A model generated the notes under the pieces. The model was not told the DNA's origin and did no database searches. It saw only the letters and a list, made by a program, of their open reading frames with translations. This document shows, in pieces, positions 27,046-37,018 of a DNA stretch of 64,000 nt (position 1 is the stretch's first letter; each line of letters begins with the position of its first letter). Source of the stretch: Micromonospora haikouensis (GTDB lineage: Bacteria > Actinomycetota > Actinomycetes > Mycobacteriales > Micromonosporaceae); assembly GCF_900091595.1 (NCBI RefSeq), contig NZ_FMCW01000009.1, positions 124,001 to 188,000 of the forward strand, read 5' to 3'. A program made the position numbers and the translations under genes.

Positions 27046-27951
27046 TCACTTCTCCACCACCGTTCGGCTGCCCACGGACGCGTCCGGGGAGGTCGCGACG
27101 CCGGACGGGGTCGCGGCGGGTCCGACCCGGTCGACGTTCGGTGAGGAACCCGTCGCCGTCGGTGCCGCTTCCGACGTTTCGCCCACCAGCGGCGTCGGGC
27201 CGGCGTCGGCCGGCGGACGGGCCACGTCGCGCTGCTCGGGCAGCGGCGGGGTCACCACCGTCCGGTCCAGCCGGCGCAGCTCCGGGGCCGGGTCGACGGC
27301 GCGGACCCCGGGCCGGGCGGCCAGGGCGCGCAGCGCGTCCGGCGCGGCCCGCACGACGGCGGCGTAGGCGCAGGCGCACCCCGCCCGGTACGCCGCCGCC
27401 TCGCCCGCCGCGACCAGCGCCCCGGTCTCGTACGCCCGGCGCAGCTCGGCGTCGTCGGCGGCGGCGGCCCGGGCCCGCTGGTCGGCGGCCTCACGGTCCT
27501 TGCGCCCCGCCATGCCGGCCATCCCCACCATCACGTCCTGCGGGAGCCGCTGGGCCGACAGCCGGACGATCTCGGTCTGCCGGCCGGGCAGCGGCGCCCG
27601 CGCCACCACCTCGGCCACCGCGACCCCGGCAAGCGTGTCGGCCAGCCGGTCCGGCGCGAGGTAGTCCGCGAACGACACCAGCGCGTACGTGCCCGACGGC
27701 GACCCACCCGACGGCAGCGCCGTGAGCTCGGCGGCGGCGGCGCGCAGGTATTCGGGGACCGACCCGCCGGGCGGCACCCCGACCCGGGTCACCTCGCCCA
27801 CCGTGCGGTCGCCCACCGGCCGGTCGTGGCGGCCGACCCAGCCGGCCGCGACCAGCACCGCCGCCACCGACAGCAGCGCGGCGACGGTGAGCGCGCGGGG
27901 CCGGCGTCGCGCCGCGCGGCCGCCCGGCCGACCGGGGTCTCGGCTGGTCAC
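27046..27951 (-). CDS. Single-pass membrane-anchored protein of unknown function
   Basis: A 301-residue protein with a basic N-terminus (RRRPR) and one hydrophobic helix (about residues 21-38, TVAALLSVAAVLVAAGWV). The rest is predicted outside the membrane. A pair of close cysteines (GCACAY, about residue 195) could form a disulfide or bind metal, and the C-terminal 70 residues are Pro/Thr/Ser-rich. GTG 27951 lies 4 bp after the rluD stop. No domain is recognised. It sits between rluD and the ParA-like gene. Confidence 0.7.
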   Translation of the reverse strand: MTSRDPGRPGGRAARRRPRALTVAALLSVAAVLVAAGWVGRHDRPVGDRTVGEVTRVGVPPGGSVPEYLRAAAAELTALPSGGSPSGTYALVSFADYLAPDRLADTLAGVAVAEVVARAPLPGRQTEIVRLSAQRLPQDVMVGMAGMAGRKDREAADQRARAAAADDAELRRAYETGALVAAGEAAAYRAGCACAYAAVVRAAPDALRALAARPGVRAVDPAPELRRLDRTVVTPPLPEQRDVARPPADAGPTPLVGETSEAAPTATGSSPNVDRVGPAATPSGVATSPDASVGSRTVVEK

Positions 27952-27955
27952 CGGG

Positions 27956-28900
27956 TCAGTCGCGGAGGACCCGCAGCGCCCGGTCCAGGTCGTCGGGATA
28001 GTCGCTCACGAAGGTCACCTCGTCGCCCGTGCGGGGGTGCTGGAAGCTCAGCGACCGGGCGTGCAGCCACTGCCGAGCCAACCCGAGCCGGGCCGACAGG
28101 GTCGGGTCCGCGCCGTAGGTGACGTCACCGACGCAGGGGTGGCGCAGCGAGGAGAAGTGCACCCGGATCTGGTGGGTGCGCCCCGTCTCCAGCCGGACGT
28201 CGAGCAGGCTCGCCGACGGGAACGCCTCCAGCGTGTCGTAGTGGGTGATGCTCGGCTTGCCGCCGGAGACCACCGCCCACCGGTAGTCGTGGTGCGGGTG
28301 CCGGTCGATCGGGGCGTCGATGGTGCCGCGAGACGGGTCCGGGTGCCCCTGCACCACGGCGTGGTAACGCTTCTCCACCTCGCGGTACTTGAAGGCCCGC
28401 TTCAGCGCCGTGTACGCCTGCTCGCTCTTGGCCACCACCATGATCCCGGTGGTGCCCACGTCGAGCCGGTGCACCACGCCCTGCCGCTCGGCCGCGCCGC
28501 TGGTGGAGATGCGGTGCCCGATCCCGGCCAGCCCGCCGATCACGGTCGGCCCGGTCCAGCCGGGGCTGGGGTGGGCGGCGACGCCGACCGGCTTGTCCAC
28601 GACCACGATGTCGTCGTCGGCGTACACGACGGTGAGGCCGGGCACCGCCTGCGGCACGACGGTCGGCGGGGCGACCGGGGCGGGCAGCGTCACCTCCAGC
28701 CAGGAGCCGGCCTTGACCTTGTGCGAGTTCGGCCGCACGACGCCGTCGACCAGCGCGTCCCCGCCGTCGACCAGGTTCGCGGCGGCGGTGCGGGAGAGCC
28801 CGAACAGCCGGGACACGGCCTGGTCGAGCCGCATGCCGTCCAGGCCGTCGGGGACCGGCAGGGAACGGTGGTCGCCGCCAGCGGCGAACGCGGCCGTCAC
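27956..28900 (-). CDS. rluD: RluA-family pseudouridine synthase (RluD-like)
   Basis: A 314-residue enzyme isomerising uridine in 23S rRNA. The N-terminal S4 domain ([25 protein letters not shown]) precedes the catalytic domain. The catalytic Asp is in [18 protein letters not shown], the RluA/RluD signature (about D153). GTG 28900 overlaps the lspA stop by 4 bp, the standard lspA-rluD pair of actinobacteria. RluD is the closest match; RluA or RluC specificity is not excluded. Confidence 0.93.
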   Translation of the reverse strand: MTAAFAAGGDHRSLPVPDGLDGMRLDQAVSRLFGLSRTAAANLVDGGDALVDGVVRPNSHKVKAGSWLEVTLPAPVAPPTVVPQAVPGLTVVYADDDIVVVDKPVGVAAHPSPGWTGPTVIGGLAGIGHRISTSGAAERQGVVHRLDVGTTGIMVVAKSEQAYTALKRAFKYREVEKRYHAVVQGHPDPSRGTIDAPIDRHPHHDYRWAVVSGGKPSITHYDTLEAFPSASLLDVRLETGRTHQIRVHFSSLRHPCVGDVTYGADPTLSARLGLARQWLHARSLSFQHPRTGDEVTFVSDYPDDLDRALRVLRD

Positions 28901-29505
28901 GCCCGCTCCCCCTGCTCGACCGGGACCTCGGCGGCCGGCTTGTCCCGGCCGAGCCGGGAACCGTCGCGCTGGCGGCCCGTCAGCTCCAAAAACACGGCGA
29001 GCACCACGCCGCAGACCAGCGCGCTGTCGGCCAGGTTGAACACCGGCCACACCTGCCCGTACGGGTCGAAGAGGCTGATCATGTCGACCACGTGCCCGAC
29101 GAAGTGGCCGGGCGCGCGGAAGATCCGGTCGGCCAGGTTGCCCAGCGCCCCGCCCAGCACCAGGCCGAGCGAGACCGCCCACGGCACCGAACGCAGCCGC
29201 AGCGCCATCCAGCCGATCCAGCCGATCACCGCGATGGTGATCAGCGGGAAGACCCAGGTGTGGTCGCTGCCGATGCTCCACGCCGCCCCGCTGTTGCGGG
29301 TGAGGCTGAGGTAGACCGCGCCCCCGAGCAGCTTCACCGGCTCCCGGTCGCTGAGCGCCTGCAGCGCGAGGTGCTTGGTGAGCAGGTCGGCCAGGAAGGC
29401 GAACAGGCCGACGCCGGCGAGGAGCACGATCGCCCGGCGTCGGGCCCTGCCTCCGCCCGGCTCGGCGGTGCCGGTCTCGGTTCCGGCGGGCGGTGTAGCC
29501 GTCAT
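28897..29505 (-). CDS. lspA: Lipoprotein signal peptidase LspA
   Basis: A 202-residue membrane aspartyl protease that removes lipoprotein signal peptides. Four transmembrane helices are visible. The catalytic Asp pair lies in GNLADRIFR and FNLADSAL, with the conserved [11 protein letters not shown] loop. The basic, Glu-rich C-terminal tail is about 25 residues longer than in E. coli. ATG 29505 starts 62 bp after the TraR/DksA gene. Confidence 0.95.
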   Translation of the reverse strand: MTATPPAGTETGTAEPGGGRARRRAIVLLAGVGLFAFLADLLTKHLALQALSDREPVKLLGGAVYLSLTRNSGAAWSIGSDHTWVFPLITIAVIGWIGWMALRLRSVPWAVSLGLVLGGALGNLADRIFRAPGHFVGHVVDMISLFDPYGQVWPVFNLADSALVCGVVLAVFLELTGRQRDGSRLGRDKPAAEVPVEQGERA

Positions 29506-29567
29506 CTGCTCCCCATCGACGCTCCCGGCGGTGATCGCTCACCGCCCTGACCGGCCGGGGAGCGAGG

Positions 29568-29987
29568 TCAGCGCCGCTCCTCCAGCTGCTTGCACTTCAC
29601 GCAGAGGGTCGCCGACGGGAAGGCGGCGAGCCGCTCCACCGGGATCGGGTCGCCGCACTTCTCGCACCAGCCGTAGCCGCCCTCGTCGAGCCGCTCCAGG
29701 GCCCGCTCGACCTGCGTGATCCGTTCCCGGATGCTGTTGGCGAGTGAGATCTCCTGCTCCCGCTCGAACGTCTTGGTGCCGGTGTCGGCCTGGTCGTCCC
29801 CGGCCGAGTCGGTCAGCCGGTCGCGCTGCAGCTCGGTGATCTCGCTCAGCGTCTGATCGTACTCGGCGCTCAGCTCGTCGCGGCGGGCCGCCAGCGCCGC
29901 CCGGATCTTCTCGGTCTCCGCGGCGCTGCGGGTGGTCCTGGCCACCGGCTTGCGCCCGGCGGTCCTGGTGTCGGCTGGCTTCACCAT
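29568..29987 (-). CDS. TraR/DksA-type C4 zinc-finger protein
   Basis: A 139-residue protein with an N-terminal coiled coil (about residues 25-95) and a C-terminal four-Cys zinc finger, [14 protein letters not shown] then LCVKCKQ. DksA-like proteins enter the RNA polymerase secondary channel; whether this one does is unknown, since the DxxDxA acidic tip is not obvious. ATG 29987 follows GAGGGAG at 5-6 nt. A clear promoter lies at 30113-30141, leaving a leader of about 115 nt. It precedes lspA, a frequent pairing in actinobacteria. Confidence 0.9.
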   Translation of the reverse strand: MVKPADTRTAGRKPVARTTRSAAETEKIRAALAARRDELSAEYDQTLSEITELQRDRLTDSAGDDQADTGTKTFEREQEISLANSIRERITQVERALERLDEGGYGWCEKCGDPIPVERLAAFPSATLCVKCKQLEERR

Positions 29988-30112
29988 CGTCACTCCCTCG
30001 CGCCACGGGACCGCGGCATGCCACGGCCTCTGGACAGGGGTCACCGGCCTGGCGCCCCCAGGTAACAAAACGGGCGCGCAGCGAGGACCGCCGCGCACTC
30101 CGGAGGTTGGCA

Positions 30113-30141
30113 AGAATACGGAACGTACAGGCGTCCGACAA
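30113..30141 (-). promoter_or_regulatory. Promoter of the TraR/DksA-type gene
   Basis: On the minus strand, TTGTCG (30136-30141), a 17-bp spacer and TATTCT (30113-30118) form a good housekeeping-sigma promoter. The transcript would carry a leader of about 115 nt before ATG 29987. Confidence 0.6.
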
Positions 30142-30174
30142 CGTGCCGCACCGCCGCACCGCTAATCCGCCCCG

Positions 30175-30192
30175 AAAAGCCCTCAAATGGGC
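30175..30192 (-). terminator. Weak intrinsic terminator after the antiporter gene
   Basis: On the minus strand, GCCC, a 6-nt loop and GGGC are followed by TTTTC. The stem is only 4 bp, but the U-run is unusual in this genome and the site is 19 bp after the antiporter stop. Confidence 0.4.
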
Positions 30193-30210
30193 AAAAGGAA
30201 CGCTAGCAGA

Positions 30211-31716
30211 TCAGTCGTCGCGGTCGTCGCCGTACTCGCCAAACCACCGCGCCAGGCGGCCCCGGCGGCTCACCGCCCGCAGCCGCCGCTCGGCCGCGTC
30301 CCGCACCCCGGCGGTGGCCACGATCAGCAGGCTGTCGCCCGCCTTCAGCCGCGTGTCCGGGCCGGGCACGAAGCCCACCCCGTCGCGCAGCACCAGCGTC
30401 ACCGACGCGCCCACCGGCAGCCGGAGCTCGTCCACGTGCACCCCGCCCAGCCGCGAGCCCGGCGGCACCTCCAACTGGAGCAGGTCGGCCCGCATCCGCT
30501 CCAGCGGCGCGGTCTCCACCCGGATCTCCGCCGGCTCGGCGGGCGCGGTGACCCGCAGCCGGCGCGCGGCCGGGGCGAGCGTGCCCGCCTGGAGCACCGT
30601 GAAGATCACCACCAGCACGAAGACCGCGTCGAAGAGCTGCTCCGCCCCCGGCACCCGCTGCGACAGCGGGATGGTCGCCAGCACGATCGGCACCGCCCCG
30701 CGCAGCCCCGCCCAGGACAGAAACGCCTGCTCGCGTGGGCCGACGCGGAACGGGGTGGCCGACACCGCCACCGACAGCGGCCGGGCCAGCAGCAGCAGCG
30801 CCAGCCCGGCGACCACCGCCGGCAGCACCGCCGCCTCCAGCCGGCCCGGCGAGACCAGCAGCCCGAGCAGCACGAACAGGCCGATCTGGGCCAGCCAGGC
30901 CAGCCCGTCGGCGAAGCCGAGGATCGCCTGCCGGTGCGGCAGCCGGGCGTTGCCCAGCAGCACCCCCGCCACGTACACGGCGAGGAAGCCCGACGCGTGC
31001 AGCACCGCGCCGGCGGCGTACGCGAGCACCGTGAAGCCGACCACCGCGATCGGGTACAGCCCCGCCGAGGGCAGCGCCGCCCGGCGCAGCGCCGCCCGAC
31101 CGGCCAGCCCCGCGCCCACCCCGACGGCCGCGCCCACGCCCAGCTCGTAACCGAGCAGCAGCACCTCGTACCACCAGGGGTGACCGGCCTCGGTGGCCGA
31201 GCGGGACAGCAGCACCACCAGCAGCACCACCGGGGCGTCGTTCATCCCCGACTCGGCCTCCAGGGTGGCGACCAGCCGGGGTGGCAGACGCAGCCGGCGC
31301 AGCGTGGCGAAGACGGCGGCGGCGTCTGTGGACGAGAGCACCGCGCCGTAGAGCATCGCCAGCCGCCAGTCCAGCCCGAGCAGCAGGTGCACCGCCAGGC
31401 CGACCACCAGGATGCTCACCACCACGCCGACGGTGGACAGCGCCGAGGCGAGGCCCAGCACCGGGCGCAGGGTGCTCCACCGGGCGGTCAGCCCGCCCTC
31501 GGCGATGATCACGATCAGGGCGCAGAAGCCGAGGGTGCGGGTCAGGTCGACGTCGTCGAAGCGGATGCCCAGCCCGGACTCGCCGATGGCCACCCCGAGG
31601 GCCAGATAGACCAGGAGGCTGGGCACGCCGAGGCGGGTCGAGAAGCGGACCGCGCCGACCGCCACCAGCAACACCCCGGCGCCGAGCAGCAGTGCGAGAT
31701 CGAACCCGGGCGTCAT
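30211..31716 (-). CDS. CPA1-family K+/Na+:proton antiporter with TrkA-C domain
   Basis: A 501-residue antiporter with about 12 transmembrane segments in the first 385 residues. The ion-binding region SSTDAAAVFATLR and ESGMNDAPVVLLV is typical of NhaP/CvrA transporters, and SWAGLRGAVPIVLA is the CPA1 signature. The C-terminal 110 residues resemble a TrkA-C domain (SRLGGVHVDELRLPVGASVTLV), pointing to cytoplasmic nucleotide or ion gating, as in K+/H+ antiporters. ATG 31716 lies 22 bp after the DUF167 gene stop. Confidence 0.9.
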   Translation of the reverse strand: MTPGFDLALLLGAGVLLVAVGAVRFSTRLGVPSLLVYLALGVAIGESGLGIRFDDVDLTRTLGFCALIVIIAEGGLTARWSTLRPVLGLASALSTVGVVVSILVVGLAVHLLLGLDWRLAMLYGAVLSSTDAAAVFATLRRLRLPPRLVATLEAESGMNDAPVVLLVVLLSRSATEAGHPWWYEVLLLGYELGVGAAVGVGAGLAGRAALRRAALPSAGLYPIAVVGFTVLAYAAGAVLHASGFLAVYVAGVLLGNARLPHRQAILGFADGLAWLAQIGLFVLLGLLVSPGRLEAAVLPAVVAGLALLLLARPLSVAVSATPFRVGPREQAFLSWAGLRGAVPIVLATIPLSQRVPGAEQLFDAVFVLVVIFTVLQAGTLAPAARRLRVTAPAEPAEIRVETAPLERMRADLLQLEVPPGSRLGGVHVDELRLPVGASVTLVLRDGVGFVPGPDTRLKAGDSLLIVATAGVRDAAERRLRAVSRRGRLARWFGEYGDDRDD

Positions 31717-31738
31717 GCCGGCCCGGTGCGGCCAGCCG

Positions 31739-32038
31739 TCACCGGCCGGCCCCGTCGCGCAGTCGGCGCAGCGTCTCCGTCAGCTCCGGCGTCGGGCGCT
31801 CGACCGCGAAGAGCTTGTCCCGGCTCGCCGCCCCGGCCCGCAGCGCGACGGCCGCCGGCCGGACGCCGAGCGCGTCGGCGAGGGCCCGGCGGGCCGCCTC
31901 GGTCGCCCGGCCGTCGACCGGCGGGGCGTTCACGGCGATCACCAGTGCCGGCCCGAGCGGCCCGTCGTGCCGGCCGCCGACGCGGGCACGGGAGGCACCC
32001 GGCTTGACCCGCACGGCGACGGTGAGCGTGTCGTCCAT
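31739..32038 (-). CDS. DUF167 (YggU) family protein
   Basis: A 99-residue protein matching the DUF167 core: LTVAVRVKPGASRARVGG, VIAVNAPPVDGRATEA and ASRDKLFAVE. The function is unknown. It lies between a membrane protein gene (6 bp upstream) and the antiporter gene (22 bp downstream), likely in one transcript. Confidence 0.88.
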   Translation of the reverse strand: MDDTLTVAVRVKPGASRARVGGRHDGPLGPALVIAVNAPPVDGRATEAARRALADALGVRPAAVALRAGAASRDKLFAVERPTPELTETLRRLRDGAGR

Positions 32039-32044
32039 CGGGCG

Positions 32045-32662
32045 TCAGAACGGCCGGGCGTCGGCGAGGAGGGCGTCGTCCGGGGCGCAGCGGGCGCACG
32101 GGGTGAACCCCAGCCGCACCGCCTCGGCCACCGGCAGCGGCTCGGCCTCCCGGCCGTAGAGGTGGGGGCAGTCGGACAGGTGGTAGCGGGGCCGGCCGTC
32201 CACCACCTGGACCTCCGCGTCGAGCTCGGCGACCAGCGCCGCGTCGGCCGGGGACACCCGGAGCGCGGGCGGCTCGTCGAGGGGCGTGGCGGTCTCGCCC
32301 GCCGCGTCGGCGGGCGGGTCCGCCCCGGCGGCCGGCGACCCGGGCGGTTGCCGCCACCCGGGGTCGTCGGCGCCGATCGTGGACGAAACGCGTTGGGCCG
32401 GAATGTCCGGCCCGGGCGGGGGATCGGCCGCGTCCCACGGGACGCGGCCCGCCGGAGGCAAGTGCTCCCCGGACGGATCGGGGTCGACCCGCGCGGCTGC
32501 CGCCCGGATGGCGGCCGCCTGGCGGGCACCCACCACCAACGCGACGGCGGCCAGCAGGCTGGCCGCGATGGACGCGGCCAGCAGCACGCTGGAGCCACCG
32601 GTGAGGCCGACCACCAGGAGCACGACCGCGACGAGGATGAGCAACAGGCTTGCGACTATCAC
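32045..32662 (-). CDS. Membrane protein with C-terminal Cys/His motif
   Basis: A 205-residue protein of unknown function. Two N-terminal hydrophobic helices (about residues 3-20 and 26-44) anchor a long Pro/Asp/Ala-rich linker. The last 60 residues hold YHLSDCPHLYGREAEP and GFTPCARCAPD, a CxH...CxxC pattern resembling the metal-binding domain of Ada-like proteins. GTG 32662. It is placed between divIVA and the DUF167 gene. A zinc site is likely from the spacing. Confidence 0.75.
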   Translation of the reverse strand: MIVASLLLILVAVVLLVVGLTGGSSVLLAASIAASLLAAVALVVGARQAAAIRAAAARVDPDPSGEHLPPAGRVPWDAADPPPGPDIPAQRVSSTIGADDPGWRQPPGSPAAGADPPADAAGETATPLDEPPALRVSPADAALVAELDAEVQVVDGRPRYHLSDCPHLYGREAEPLPVAEAVRLGFTPCARCAPDDALLADARPF

Positions 32663-32735
32663 GGCTCACCCCCGCCGCGTCGGATGCAGGTGGCACGGTC
32701 GGCGGCCGTCCCCACGACGGCCGCCGCACCGAAGA

Positions 32736-33539
32736 TCAGCGGCCGGACTCCAGCGCGCCGGAGCGCCCGCCGCCGTACGAGCCGGCGAGGCCGGCGGCCG
32801 CGAGGCCGTTGCTGCCCCCGACGGCCCGGCCGCCCTCGGCCCGGGTCATCTCGGCCTCCAGGCCCTGACCACGGCCGTCGAGGTCGCGCAGCTGGCTCTC
32901 CAGGTAGGCCTTGAGCCGCGTGCGGTACTCCCGCTCGAACTGCTTGAGCTCCTCGATGTGCTTCTGCAGCGCGGTGCGCTTGGCGTCGAGGCCGCCCATG
33001 GCCTCCTGGTGCCGCTGGCGGGCGTCGCGCTCCAGGGCGTCGGCCTTGGCGCGCGCCTCGCGGGTGACCTCCTCGGCCTTGGACCGGGCCTCGGAGAGCA
33101 GCTGGTCGGCCTCGCGACGGGCGTCGGAGACGTGGTCGTCGGCGGTGCGCTGGGCCATCATCAGCACCCGCAGCGCCTGCTGCTCGCCGTCGCCGGCCAC
33201 GGCCGGGCCACCCTGGGTGCGGACCTGCTCCAGCTCGGCCTGCATCGCCCGGGCGGCCTGCTCGGCGGCCACCTTGTCGCGCTGCACCCGGTCGAGCTGG
33301 GCCTTGACGTCGTTGAGCTCCGCGGCGAGCCGGGCGTCGCCGCCCGGACCGGCGGGGGCACCGCCGCGACCGCCGCGCTCCACCTGGGCGCGCAGCTCGT
33401 TGTTCTCCTCGATCAGACGGGCAAGCTCACGCTCGACCTCGTCCAGGAAGGCGTCGACCTCCTCCTCGTCGTACCCCCGCTTGCCGATCGGCGGCTTTTT
33501 GAAGGCGACGTTGTGGACGTCGGCCGGGGTCAGCGGCAT
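32736..33539 (-). CDS. divIVA: Polar growth/septum-site coiled-coil protein DivIVA (Wag31)
   Basis: A 267-residue scaffold that marks cell poles and septa and directs peptidoglycan insertion in actinobacteria. The N-terminal lipid-binding domain ([20 protein letters not shown], then [22 protein letters not shown]) is conserved. A Gly-rich linker (about 56-68) and two long coiled coils (about 70-110 and 125-225) follow, ending in a Gly/Ser tail. ATG 33539 has a GAGGAG site. It closes the ftsZ-yggS-sepF-ylmG-divIVA group. Confidence 0.95.
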   Translation of the reverse strand: MPLTPADVHNVAFKKPPIGKRGYDEEEVDAFLDEVERELARLIEENNELRAQVERGGRGGAPAGPGGDARLAAELNDVKAQLDRVQRDKVAAEQAARAMQAELEQVRTQGGPAVAGDGEQQALRVLMMAQRTADDHVSDARREADQLLSEARSKAEEVTREARAKADALERDARQRHQEAMGGLDAKRTALQKHIEELKQFEREYRTRLKAYLESQLRDLDGRGQGLEAEMTRAEGGRAVGGSNGLAAAGLAGSYGGGRSGALESGR

Positions 33540-33594
33540 CGAAACTCCTCGGGTCAGTTGCGGCCGCGTAGCGGGCTGGACCTGCGGGTCTTCA

Positions 33595-33894
33595 TCACCC
33601 GAGGATCAGCCGCTTCAACACGAACTCCATCAGCACGAACAGGATAACCAGGAGCACAAGGGAGGCCAGGTCGATGCTCACGGTACCAATTCGCAGCGGA
33701 GGGATCACACGCCTCAACGCCTTGAGAGGCGGATCAGTGACGCTCCACACGGATTCCAGCCCCACCGTCGCTCCCCGGCCGGGCTGCCAGCGGCGCCCGT
33801 AGGCGAGGACCGCGCTGAGGACAAACCGGGCCAGAAGAATGATCAGGAAGACATACAGAATCAGGTACAGCACTTGCAGCAGGATCGACAACAC
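33595..33894 (-). CDS. ylmG: YggT/YlmG-family membrane protein
   Basis: A 99-residue protein with two hydrophobic helices (residues 2-28 and 70-95) and the family motif [24 protein letters not shown]. YlmG homologues sit beside sepF in most Gram-positives and help division or osmotic tolerance; the mechanism is unclear. GTG 33894 lies 29 bp after the sepF stop. Confidence 0.9.
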   Translation of the reverse strand: MLSILLQVLYLILYVFLIILLARFVLSAVLAYGRRWQPGRGATVGLESVWSVTDPPLKALRRVIPPLRIGTVSIDLASLVLLVILFVLMEFVLKRLILG

Positions 33895-33923
33895 AGCAGG
33901 CGACGTCCCTCGGTCGGGCGGGG

Positions 33924-34646
33924 CTAACTCAGGCTGAAGAACCCACCCTCAGCGATCTTGGCCTTGTCCTCCGCGGTGACCTGGACGTTGGCCGGTGAGA
34001 GCAGGAACACCCGGTTGGTCACGCGCTCGATCGTACCGCGCAGCCCGAAGGCCAGCCCGGCGGCGAAGTCGACCAACCGGCGGGCATCGGCCTCGTCCAT
34101 CTCGGTGAGGTTGATGATCACCGGGACGCCGTCGCGGAAGTGCTCCCCGATCGTGCGGGCCTCGCGGTAGGTGGTGGGGTGCAGCGTGGTGATCTGGTAA
34201 CGCTGCTCCTCCTCCACCGGGGCCACCCGCTCCCTCGGCTGGGCCTGCGGGGCCAGGGCGAGGTTGTCCCGCGTGTGGTAGGTGAGCGCGCCGGAGCCCT
34301 CCCCGCCGGAGCTGCGGGTGATCGACCGGACGCTGGACCGGTCGGGTCGCTCGACCCGCTCGGCGCGCTCCGGCCGGTCGGAGTCCGCCCGGTCCCGGTC
34401 GGAGTCCAGCGGACGGGTGGCGGAGCGCTCGGTCAGCCGACCCCGCTCGCCGGCCCGGGGCCGCGGCGCCGGCGGCTCGTCGGCATCGTCATCGTCGTCG
34501 TCGGCGAACTCCTCGGCGTACCGGCCCTGCCGGTAGCGCGACGACTCCCGGTAGCCACCCTTTTCGTAGCCACCGTCGTCGTACGCCCGCTCGTCGTCCT
34601 CCTCGACCAGACCGAGCCAGACCCCCGCCTTGCGCAGTGCACCCAT
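33924..34646 (-). CDS. sepF: Cell division protein SepF
   Basis: A 240-residue FtsZ membrane anchor. It opens with [19 protein letters not shown], the amphipathic helix, followed by an acidic/Arg-rich linker of about 120 residues. The C-terminal SepF core spans about 145-230 ([20 protein letters not shown] then [19 protein letters not shown]). ATG 34646 has a GGAAGG-type site. The 190-bp gap upstream (34647-34836) is AT-rich around 34805-34825, with CTGACC and TACATC boxes 16 bp apart (minus strand), a possible sepF promoter. Confidence 0.94.
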   Translation of the reverse strand: MGALRKAGVWLGLVEEDDERAYDDGGYEKGGYRESSRYRQGRYAEEFADDDDDDADEPPAPRPRAGERGRLTERSATRPLDSDRDRADSDRPERAERVERPDRSSVRSITRSSGGEGSGALTYHTRDNLALAPQAQPRERVAPVEEEQRYQITTLHPTTYREARTIGEHFRDGVPVIINLTEMDEADARRLVDFAAGLAFGLRGTIERVTNRVFLLSPANVQVTAEDKAKIAEGGFFSLS

Positions 34647-34836
34647 CCCGCGCCCTTCCGTCCGCCGTGCGGCACGCGCCCCCGTGCCGTGTCGCTTCTC
34701 GCGAGTGGACAACCTGCCCACCGGACCGGAACAGCAATCCCCGGCCCACGATTCGCGGTCGTGGGCCGCGCCCCCTGACGACGGGACGCCGCTCCTGAAA
34801 CAACACTGATGTAATTTGCTTCTCTCGCGGGTCAGG

Positions 34837-35598
34837 CTACCGCAGCGTGGAACGCATTCCGAGCAACGCGCTGCCGACGCGGACATGTGTCGCGCCGTGT
34901 CGGATCGCCGCCTCCAGGTCCCCGCTCATCCCGGCGGAGAGCACGACCGCCTCCGGATGGGCCGCGCGGAACGCCTGCGCCACCTCCGCGAGCCGGGCGA
35001 ACGCCCGCTCCGGCTCCCAGCCCAGCGGCGCCACCGCCATCAGCCCGGCCAGCCGCAGCCCCGCCGCGCCGGCCACCGCCTCGGCCACCGGGCCGAGCCC
35101 GACGTCCGCGTCGGCCGAGCCCGGCAGCGCCCCGCCCCGGTCCGGGTCGGCGTCGATGCTGACCTGCACCAGCACGTCGACGGGCCGGTCCCGGCCCGCC
35201 TGGGCCGCGCCGTCGAGCGCCCGGGCCAGCCGGACGCTGTCGACCGACTGGACGACGTCGGCGTAGCGGACCACCGACCGGCACTTGTTGCGCTGCAACT
35301 GCCCGATGAAGTGCCAGCGGGGCGTCGCCCCGGCGGCGGCCACCTCGGCGGCCTTGCCGGCGGCCTCCTGGTCCCGGTTCTCCCCCATGTCGACCACGCC
35401 GAGCCCGGCCAGGGCCAGCACGTCGGAGGCCGGATAGGTCTTGGTCACCGCGACCATGGTCACCTCGGCGCGGTCCCGCCCCGCCGCCGCGCAGGCGTCG
35501 GCGATGCGGGACCGGACCCGGGCCAGCCCGGCCGCCAGCTCGGCCCGGCGGTCGGGGTGCCCCGGTTCCGGGCGCACCGTCGGGTTCACGTCGGTCAT
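34837..35598 (-). CDS. yggS: YggS/YlmE-family PLP-binding protein (PLPBP)
   Basis: A 253-residue PLP homeostasis protein with an alanine-racemase-like barrel. The PLP Lys is in [14 protein letters not shown] (about K51). [26 protein letters not shown] and [16 protein letters not shown] are the expected family motifs. It follows ftsZ by 9 bp; in most actinobacteria ylmD (pgeF) lies between the two and is missing here. Confidence 0.94.
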   Translation of the reverse strand: MTDVNPTVRPEPGHPDRRAELAAGLARVRSRIADACAAAGRDRAEVTMVAVTKTYPASDVLALAGLGVVDMGENRDQEAAGKAAEVAAAGATPRWHFIGQLQRNKCRSVVRYADVVQSVDSVRLARALDGAAQAGRDRPVDVLVQVSIDADPDRGGALPGSADADVGLGPVAEAVAGAAGLRLAGLMAVAPLGWEPERAFARLAEVAQAFRAAHPEAVVLSAGMSGDLEAAIRHGATHVRVGSALLGMRSTLR

Positions 35599-35607
35599 CT
35601 CCGGCCG

Positions 35608-36720
35608 TCAGGATCCGTTCTTGAGGAAGTCCGGCACGTCCACGTCGTCGAAGAGCACCCGCCGCGGCGACTGCGAGGGCGCCGGCATCGTGGCCGGGGG
35701 CGGCGACGGCGTGGTCGGCTGGGCCGGCTGGTTCTGGTTGCTCTTGCGGCTCGGCTCGGGCTTGTACGCCGGCGTCCCGCCGTCGAACCCGGCGGCGATG
35801 ACGGTGACCCGCACCTCGTCGCCGAGGGCGTCGTCGATGACCGCGCCGAAGATGATGTTGGCGTCCGGGTGGGCCGCGTCGGTGACCAGCTGCGCCGCGT
35901 CGTTGATCTCGAACAGGCCGAGGTCGGAGCCGCCGGCGATGGAGAGCAGCACGCCGCGCGCGCCGTCCATGCTCTGCTCCAGCAGCGGGCTGGAGATGGC
36001 CGCCTCCGCCGCCTCGACCGCGCGGTTCTCGCCCCGGGCGCTGCCGATGCCCATGAGCGCGCTGCCCGCGCCGCTCATCACGCTCTTGACGTCGGCGAAG
36101 TCCAGGTTGATCAGACCCGGGGTGGTGATCAGGTCGGTGATGCCCTGGACACCGGAGAGGAGCACCTGGTCGGCCGTGCGGAACGCGTCCATCATGCTGA
36201 TGTTGCGGTCGCCGAGCGCCAGCAGCCGGTCGTTGGGGATGACGATCAGCGTGTCGCACTGGTTGCGCAGCTCGTCTATCCCCGCCTCGGCCTGCACCTG
36301 GCGGCGCTTGCCCTCGAACGAGAACGGCCGGGTGACCACGCCGATGGTCAGCGCGCCGAGCTTGCGGGCGATGTTCGCCACCACGGGCGCGCCGCCGGTG
36401 CCGGTGCCGCCGCCCTCGCCGCAGGTCACGAAGACCATGTCGGCGCCCTTGAGCACCTCCTCGATCTCGTCGCGGTGGTCCTCCGCGGCGTTCTTGCCGA
36501 CGTCGGGGTTGGCGCCCGCGCCGAGCCCCCGGGTCAGCTCGCGCCCCACGTCCAGCTTGACGTCGGCGTCGCTCATCAGCAGCGCCTGCGCGTCGGTGTT
36601 GATCGCGATGAACTCGACGCCCTTGAGCCCAACCTCGATCATCCGGTTGACGGCGTTGACGCCGCCGCCCCCGATGCCGACGACCTTGATGACCGCCAGG
36701 TAGTTGTGCGGAGGTGTCAT
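35608..36720 (-). CDS. ftsZ: Cell division GTPase FtsZ
   Basis: A tubulin homologue forming the Z ring, 370 residues. The GTP-binding signature [15 protein letters not shown] (about residue 100), the T7 loop [11 protein letters not shown], and the C-terminal conserved peptide [13 protein letters not shown] that binds SepF and other partners are all present. A Pro/Gln/Ser linker of about 40 residues precedes the peptide. ATG 36720; AAAGGA upstream. It is preceded by its own promoter region and a terminator-like hairpin after ftsQ, so it is transcribed at least partly apart from the upstream dcw genes. Confidence 0.97.
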   Translation of the reverse strand: MTPPHNYLAVIKVVGIGGGGVNAVNRMIEVGLKGVEFIAINTDAQALLMSDADVKLDVGRELTRGLGAGANPDVGKNAAEDHRDEIEEVLKGADMVFVTCGEGGGTGTGGAPVVANIARKLGALTIGVVTRPFSFEGKRRQVQAEAGIDELRNQCDTLIVIPNDRLLALGDRNISMMDAFRTADQVLLSGVQGITDLITTPGLINLDFADVKSVMSGAGSALMGIGSARGENRAVEAAEAAISSPLLEQSMDGARGVLLSIAGGSDLGLFEINDAAQLVTDAAHPDANIIFGAVIDDALGDEVRVTVIAAGFDGGTPAYKPEPSRKSNQNQPAQPTTPSPPPATMPAPSQSPRRVLFDDVDVPDFLKNGS

Positions 36721-36810
36721 CTCCGGTCCTTTCCCTTCGAGATTGGCATGGGCCGACCCCACACGGCTTGGCCAGACCAGCGCCGACACGGCCGGGCCCC
36801 CAACGAGGCC

Positions 36811-36856
36811 GAGAGGTGAACCCTCACCCTCTACTAGAGGCTTACTGTTATGTCAA
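36811..36856 (-). promoter_or_regulatory. ftsZ promoter region with inverted repeats
   Basis: On the minus strand a perfect -35 TTGACA (36851-36856) is followed, 17 bp on, by TAGAGG (36828-36833). The latter lies in the perfect 13-bp inverted repeat CCTCTA-C-TAGAGG (36828-36840). A second imperfect stem, AGAGGGTGA with TCACCTCT, occupies 36811-36833 and would start the leader. The region is the most AT-rich of the dcw cluster. The remaining 298-bp gap (36721-37018) holds only the hairpin at 36967. Confidence 0.6.
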
Positions 36857-36966
36857 CTACTGATCCTCTTCGGGGCAACGTAAGCGGCCCCACGCCCGGA
36901 GCCAAGGACCCGCCCGGCGTGTCGCCGCCGGAGAGGGCCACGCCTCACCTTCCGGCCCGCGCCGCC

Positions 36967-36991
36967 GGCCGGCCCGCGCCAGGGGCCGGCC
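36967..36991 (-). terminator. Hairpin between ftsQ and ftsZ
   Basis: GGCCGGCCC and GGGCCGGCC form a perfect 9-bp stem around a 7-nt loop, 28 bp after the ftsQ stop. A 14-bp palindrome, TGACCGGCCGGTCA (37008-37021), includes the ftsQ stop codon itself. There is no U-tract. Together they probably reduce read-through from ftsQ into ftsZ. Confidence 0.5.
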
Positions 36992-37018
36992 ACCACGGGC
37001 GGGCCGCTGACCGGCCGG

